Shown in pieces: positions 7,098 to 10,000 of a stretch of DNA of 10,000 nt (the stretch's first letter is position 1; the number at the start of each line of letters is the position of its first letter). The stretch spans positions 1-10,000 of the forward strand of contig NZ_JAIWNX010000246.1 of the NCBI RefSeq assembly GCF_020217185.1, written 5' to 3'. Below the pieces are notes generated by a model. It was given only the letters and a program-made list of their open reading frames with translations, did not search any database and was not told the DNA's origin. The position numbers were made by a program, and so were the translations under genes. The stretch comes from Asticcacaulis sp. GTDB lineage: Bacteria; Pseudomonadota; Alphaproteobacteria; Caulobacterales; Caulobacteraceae.

Positions 7098-7889
7098 ATG
7101 AAAATCTTCACCTACAACGTCAATTCGGTCAATGCGCGCCTGCCCCTGATCCTGGAGTGGTTTGAGGAGACGCAGCCCGATGTCTGCGCCCTTCAGGAAC
7201 TGAAATGCCTCGACGAAAAATTCCCCTATGAGGCCTTTGAGCGGCTGGGCTACAATGCCGCTGTGCACGGGCAAAAGACGTGGAACGGCGTGGCCCTGTT
7301 GTCGAAGCGCCCCTTGATCGACGTGGTGCGCGGCCTGCCGGGCGAGCCGGAAGACGAGCAGTCGCGCTATATAGAAGCCGTGGTCGATGGCCCGGTGCCG
7401 GTGCGTGTCACCTCGATCTATCTGCCCAATGGCAACCCGATCGGCACTGATAAATATCCTTACAAACACCGCTGGTACAAGCGCTTGCAGGCGCGGGCCA
7501 AAGAGATACTGGCCTTTGAAGAGATCAGCCTTTTATCAGGTGATTTCAACACCATCCCGACAAAAGCCGACCTCTACCGGGAATCGGCGTGGCTGGATGA
7601 CGCGCTTTATCAGCCGGAGACGCGCGCCGCCTATCAATCATTGAAAAACCTCGGCTATAGCGACGCCTGCGACCTGCGGCCGCCCGAAGGCAACCGCTAC
7701 ACCTTCTGGGACTATCAGGCCGGGGCGTGGCAAAAGAACGAGGGCATCCGCATCGACCACCACCTGTTGTCGCCGCAGGCCGCCGACCGCCTGAAAGGCT
7801 TTGAAATCCACAAAGACGCCCGCGGTCGCACCCATGACGATGCCAAACCGTCGGACCACGTCCCGGTGGGCGTGGAACTGGACGTTTAG
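7098..7889 (+). CDS. xth: Exodeoxyribonuclease III (AP endonuclease, ExoIII family)
   Basis: DNA-repair nuclease that cuts at abasic sites and degrades 3' ends of duplex DNA, acting in base-excision repair with Mg2+. The 263-residue length matches the family. The active-site set is present: N7 (YNVNSVNARL), E34 (LQELKC), the SIYLPNGNP segment, D149 and N151 (LSGDFN), D220 (RIDH) and D253-H254 (PSDHVPVGV). The NRYTFWDYQAGAW segment before RIDH is typical of the ExoIII branch. Start: ATG at 7098 with AGGG six bases upstream. It lies 53 bases after the patatin gene on the same strand, so it may be co-transcribed, although the two have no obvious shared function. Confidence 0.95.
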   Translation: MKIFTYNVNSVNARLPLILEWFEETQPDVCALQELKCLDEKFPYEAFERLGYNAAVHGQKTWNGVALLSKRPLIDVVRGLPGEPEDEQSRYIEAVVDGPVPVRVTSIYLPNGNPIGTDKYPYKHRWYKRLQARAKEILAFEEISLLSGDFNTIPTKADLYRESAWLDDALYQPETRAAYQSLKNLGYSDACDLRPPEGNRYTFWDYQAGAWQKNEGIRIDHHLLSPQAADRLKGFEIHKDARGRTHDDAKPSDHVPVGVELDV

Positions 7890-7921
7890 CAGGCACTATA
7901 CCTATTCTTAACCCGATACCG

Positions 7922-7936
7922 GTAAGGACTGATTAA
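7922..7936 (+). promoter_or_regulatory. Possible CtrA-like box upstream of the first paralogous membrane protein
   Basis: GTAA, seven bases, then TTAA: one mismatch from the TTAA-N7-TTAA pattern (TTAA-N7-TTAC when read on the minus strand). It lies in the AT-richer 71-base gap after xth, 27 bases before the next gene. A match of this quality is expected by chance a few times per 10 kb, so support is weak. Confidence 0.15.
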
Positions 7937-7963
7937 ATATATGATCGGTCATGTAACGGTGTG

Positions 7964-8554
7964 ATGGAAGAAGCCTTCCGCGTCATCTTGTGGTTTGCCT
8001 TTGCGGCCCTGCTCCTGACCCTCGTCGCGTCAGGGGCACTGTGGTGGTATGAGAGCACGCGCCGCCTGACGCGCGGCCTGACCGCCGCCATCGGCAAGGC
8101 CCCGGACGCCATCATCTTTGATACCGGCACGAAAAAGGCCGCTGGCCTCGACTTCACGCACGGTGATCTGGCCATTCTGTGGGATCTGGGGCGGCACGGT
8201 CTGGTCTTTACGTTTGATGAGATCGAAGGGGCGGAACTGATCGTCGATGAGCGCGTAGTCGCCCGCACGCAGAAGGGCGAACCGCGCCGTGTGCTCGAAG
8301 AAACCTATCCGGGGGCCTCGCGCGTCGTGTTGCGCCTGATCTTCAACGATCTGGAAACGCCGGAGTTTGAGGTCACCCTGTTCGGCGACCTGACGACTCA
8401 TGCGGCCTACCCCAAAACGGCCAGCGAGGCGGTACAACTGGGCCGTAAATGGCTGTCACATATCGACGCGGTGATCAAACGCACGCCGCCCAAGGCGCAA
8501 CCGGTCCGCCCGACACAATCCGAACCGGAAATTGAGCGCGCTTCCAAGGATTAA
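7964..8554 (+). CDS. Single-pass membrane protein of unknown function, paralogue of its downstream neighbour
   Basis: I do not recognise a named family. The ATG at 7964 gives 196 residues; a GTG directly before it (7961) is also possible, and neither has a strong ribosome site. Residues about 6-27 are one hydrophobic helix, followed by a basic stretch (STRRLTRG), which suggests that the C-terminal domain faces the cytoplasm. The soluble part carries GLVFTFDEIEGAELIVDERVV in its middle, RVVLRLIFND at 120-129, then PEFEVTLF and a final helix ending KWLSHIDAVIKR; the tail is Pro/Lys/Glu rich. The next gene has the same order of elements (RVTIRLMFND, PDFELILW, RRWFYHVEAIIRK), so the two are diverged tandem copies. 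No catalytic motif is apparent; a scaffold or sensor role is only a guess. It starts 71 bases after xth, so it may begin its own transcript. Confidence 0.7.
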   Translation: MEEAFRVILWFAFAALLLTLVASGALWWYESTRRLTRGLTAAIGKAPDAIIFDTGTKKAAGLDFTHGDLAILWDLGRHGLVFTFDEIEGAELIVDERVVARTQKGEPRRVLEETYPGASRVVLRLIFNDLETPEFEVTLFGDLTTHAAYPKTASEAVQLGRKWLSHIDAVIKRTPPKAQPVRPTQSEPEIERASKD

Positions 8555-8579
8555 ATCCACACCTGTGGCGTGCGGGCTC

Positions 8580-8609
8580 TTAACGGCTGCGCCAATTCGT
8601 GGTTAATAT
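8580..8609 (+). promoter_or_regulatory. Weak promoter candidate between the two paralogous genes
   Basis: TTAACG (8580-8585) and TAATAT (8604-8609) are 18 bases apart, a partial match to a -35/-10 pair. The gap between the two paralogues (8555 to about 8648) is long enough for an internal promoter. The evidence is pattern matching only. Confidence 0.2.
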
Positions 8610-8648
8610 GCCGTCATTGTTCGTATTTGGGGGTTGAACGCAAGCGCC

Positions 8649-9362
8649 GTGAACCAGTATCTGCCGACCATCATCATCCTGACGGCAGCCGCCCTGGCCA
8701 TCCTGCTTATCCTTTACCGGATATGGGATTCGCGCGTCGAAGCGCCCAAAAAGCTTGAGGACGAAGTCGCGGAGGCGCTGAATGGTGCCAAGGCCGATGT
8801 GGCCTCCATCGAACCGGCGCGCAAGGCCGCCGCCGCCCTCTCCTACCTCGGCAATCGCTGCGTCATCGTGCGTGAGTTCGGAAAACTGCCGACGCGCCTC
8901 TACAGCATGGCCGAACTGATCGGTATCGAGGTGTTCGTCAATAACAAGGTCGCCGCCCGCATTATCCGCGGTGGCGCACACAAGATGTTCGACGATATCG
9001 CACCACAGGTGGATCGCGTCACCATCCGCCTGATGTTCAACGACCCGTCAAAGCCCGATTTCGAACTGATCCTGTGGGATCCCAATGACGCGCTGACGGC
9101 GCGCGCCGAAGGGCCGAGGGCCGCCATGGAAACCGCGCGGCGCTGGTTCTACCATGTCGAAGCGATTATCCGTAAACCTTTGGCCGAGATCGAAAAAGAA
9201 CTGACGCCCCCCGCGCCGCCGCCGCCAGAACCCACCCCCAAGCCGCCGGTTCACGATCATCGCACTGATGACACGGACAATGACGACGCCCCGCCGCCGG
9301 CGCCCAAACCAGCCCCCAAGGACGGCGACGTGCTCAATTCCCCTTTGATTCAGTACCTGTAA
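8649..9362 (+). CDS. Single-pass membrane protein with proline-rich acidic tail, paralogue of its upstream neighbour
   Basis: Unrecognised protein of about 237 residues from the GTG at 8649 (VNQYLPTIIIL...); an in-frame TTG at 8634 would add five residues, but a G-run abuts it with no spacing, so the start is uncertain. A hydrophobic helix covers about residues 5-23, followed by basic residues, again placing the rest in the cytoplasm. The core shares with the preceding gene RVTIRLMFND (D132), PDFELILW and RRWFYHVEAIIRK, plus ELIGIEVFVNNKVAAR matching EIEGAELIVDERVVAR. After about residue 180 the chain becomes Pro-rich (TPPAPPPPEPTPKPP), then acidic (TDDTDNDDAPPP), ending LNSPLIQYL; this tail is absent from the neighbour and is probably disordered. 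It ends 12 bases before the NnrU-family gene, which suggests co-transcription with it. Confidence 0.7.
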   Translation: MNQYLPTIIILTAAALAILLILYRIWDSRVEAPKKLEDEVAEALNGAKADVASIEPARKAAAALSYLGNRCVIVREFGKLPTRLYSMAELIGIEVFVNNKVAARIIRGGAHKMFDDIAPQVDRVTIRLMFNDPSKPDFELILWDPNDALTARAEGPRAAMETARRWFYHVEAIIRKPLAEIEKELTPPAPPPPEPTPKPPVHDHRTDDTDNDDAPPPAPKPAPKDGDVLNSPLIQYL

Positions 9363-9374
9363 GGCGATCTTCTC

Positions 9375-10000
9375 ATGTGGACCCTGGCTCTGGCCTGCGC
9401 CTTCTTCATCCTGATTCATATTCTGGTGTCCGGCTCCGATCTGCGGCAGCAGATGATCGGCGCCATCGGCATCCGCACCTACTTCATCCTGTTCAGCCTG
9501 TTGTCGATCATGGGTTTTTTCTGGATGATCGCCGCCTATTACGACTCGCGTGGCGACCCGGCTAATCTGCACCTGTGGTCGGCACCGTTTGTCCTGAAAA
9601 TTCTGGCCTTCGGGGTCAACTTCATTAGCCTGATGCTGATTATCGTCGGGGCCCTGAGCCCCAGCCCGACGGCCCTGCGCTCGCTGAGCAAACTGCCCGA
9701 CCATCCGGTCAGTGGCATCATCCGCATCAGCCGTCACCCGGTGCTGGCCGGTATCGGCCTGTTGTCGGCGACGCACCTGATCACCACCGGCACGCTGGCC
9801 GCCTGGGTGTTTTTCGGGACGTTACTGGCGCTGAGCCTCCTTGGGGCCAACAGCATCGACCGCAAGCGTGAAGAAAAGTACGGCGAGTCCTATCAGGCGA
9901 TTATGCGCGCGACCTCCATCCTGCCCTTCCTCGCCATTGCACAGAAGCGGGTACGCTTTGAACCGTCGGAACTGGGCGTGTTGCGCGTCATGGTTGCCAC
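9375..10000 (+). CDS. NnrU-family integral membrane protein (partial, runs off the right edge)
   Basis: The open frame from ATG at 9375 continues to the end of the window, giving 208 codons with no stop, so the C-terminus is missing. It has about five hydrophobic segments (near residues 2-19, 33-53, 71-93, 123-137 and 140-158). The family pattern is visible: an early FILIHILVSGSDLR, LHLWSAP at 65-71, then GIIRISRHPVLAGIGLLSATH (114-134; R120-H121-P122) and the NSIDRKREEKYGESY loop at 159-173. The RHP segment is also shared with the wider isoprenylcysteine methyltransferase-like membrane fold. NnrU was named from denitrification loci, but many family members sit far from such genes and their function is unclear; no nitrite or nitric oxide reductase gene is present here. 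AAGG lies ten bases before the ATG. It follows the second unknown membrane protein by 12 bases. Confidence 0.82.
   Translation, partial: MWTLALACAFFILIHILVSGSDLRQQMIGAIGIRTYFILFSLLSIMGFFWMIAAYYDSRGDPANLHLWSAPFVLKILAFGVNFISLMLIIVGALSPSPTALRSLSKLPDHPVSGIIRISRHPVLAGIGLLSATHLITTGTLAAWVFFGTLLALSLLGANSIDRKREEKYGESYQAIMRATSILPFLAIAQKRVRFEPSELGVLRVMVA

Noticed and set aside
9048..9776. Long minus-strand open frame opposite the second unknown protein and the NnrU gene.
   Set aside because: Its composition (Gln/Asp/Arg/Gly rich) is typical of antisense frames, and it overlaps two better supported plus-strand genes.
7961..10000. Reading the tandem membrane pair plus NnrU as an anti-phage or toxin-antitoxin system.
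   Set aside because: No nuclease, NTPase, toxin fold or mobile-element context is visible, and base composition matches the neighbours.

Overview
The window looks like ordinary chromosome from an alphaproteobacterium. It is GC-rich but not extremely so, carries a DUF1489-type gene (a family I know mainly from Alphaproteobacteria), and has alphaproteobacterial versions of panC and xth. Caulobacterales, for example an Asticcacaulis-like genome, is my best guess, made on general resemblance only. I see no rRNA, tRNA, CRISPR array, insertion sequence, phage gene or attachment site. Gaps between genes are all under 100 bases, so no gene-free stretch over 300 bases exists.

Layout. From the left, two minus-strand genes encode a short MprF/LpiA-type membrane aminoacyl-phosphatidylglycerol synthase (27-1661) and a SPOR-domain lipoprotein (1724-2470). 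A 57-base divergent gap separates the lipoprotein gene from plus-strand panC (2528-3388), the last enzyme of pantothenate synthesis. panC converges on a minus-strand FkbM-type methyltransferase (3393-4541) with only four bases between the stop codons. Upstream of that methyltransferase, on the same strand, is the DUF1489 gene (4616-5014). A second divergent promoter region (about 5015-5106) separates it from a rightward series: a cyclic-nucleotide-binding-domain/patatin phospholipase of the NTE type (5107-7044), exodeoxyribonuclease III (7098-7889), two related single-pass membrane proteins of unknown function (7964-8554 and about 8649-9362), and an NnrU-family polytopic membrane protein that runs off the right edge (9375 onward).

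How the genes relate. Several products act at the envelope: the lipid-modifying MprF-like enzyme, the SPOR lipoprotein, the patatin lipase, the paralogous membrane pair and the NnrU protein. panC, xth and DUF1489 look like housekeeping or conserved genes. The part that best merits a second look is 7964-10000, where two tandem diverged copies of an unrecognised membrane-anchored domain sit directly before the NnrU gene. I did not find a clearly new defence, mobile or biosynthetic system here.
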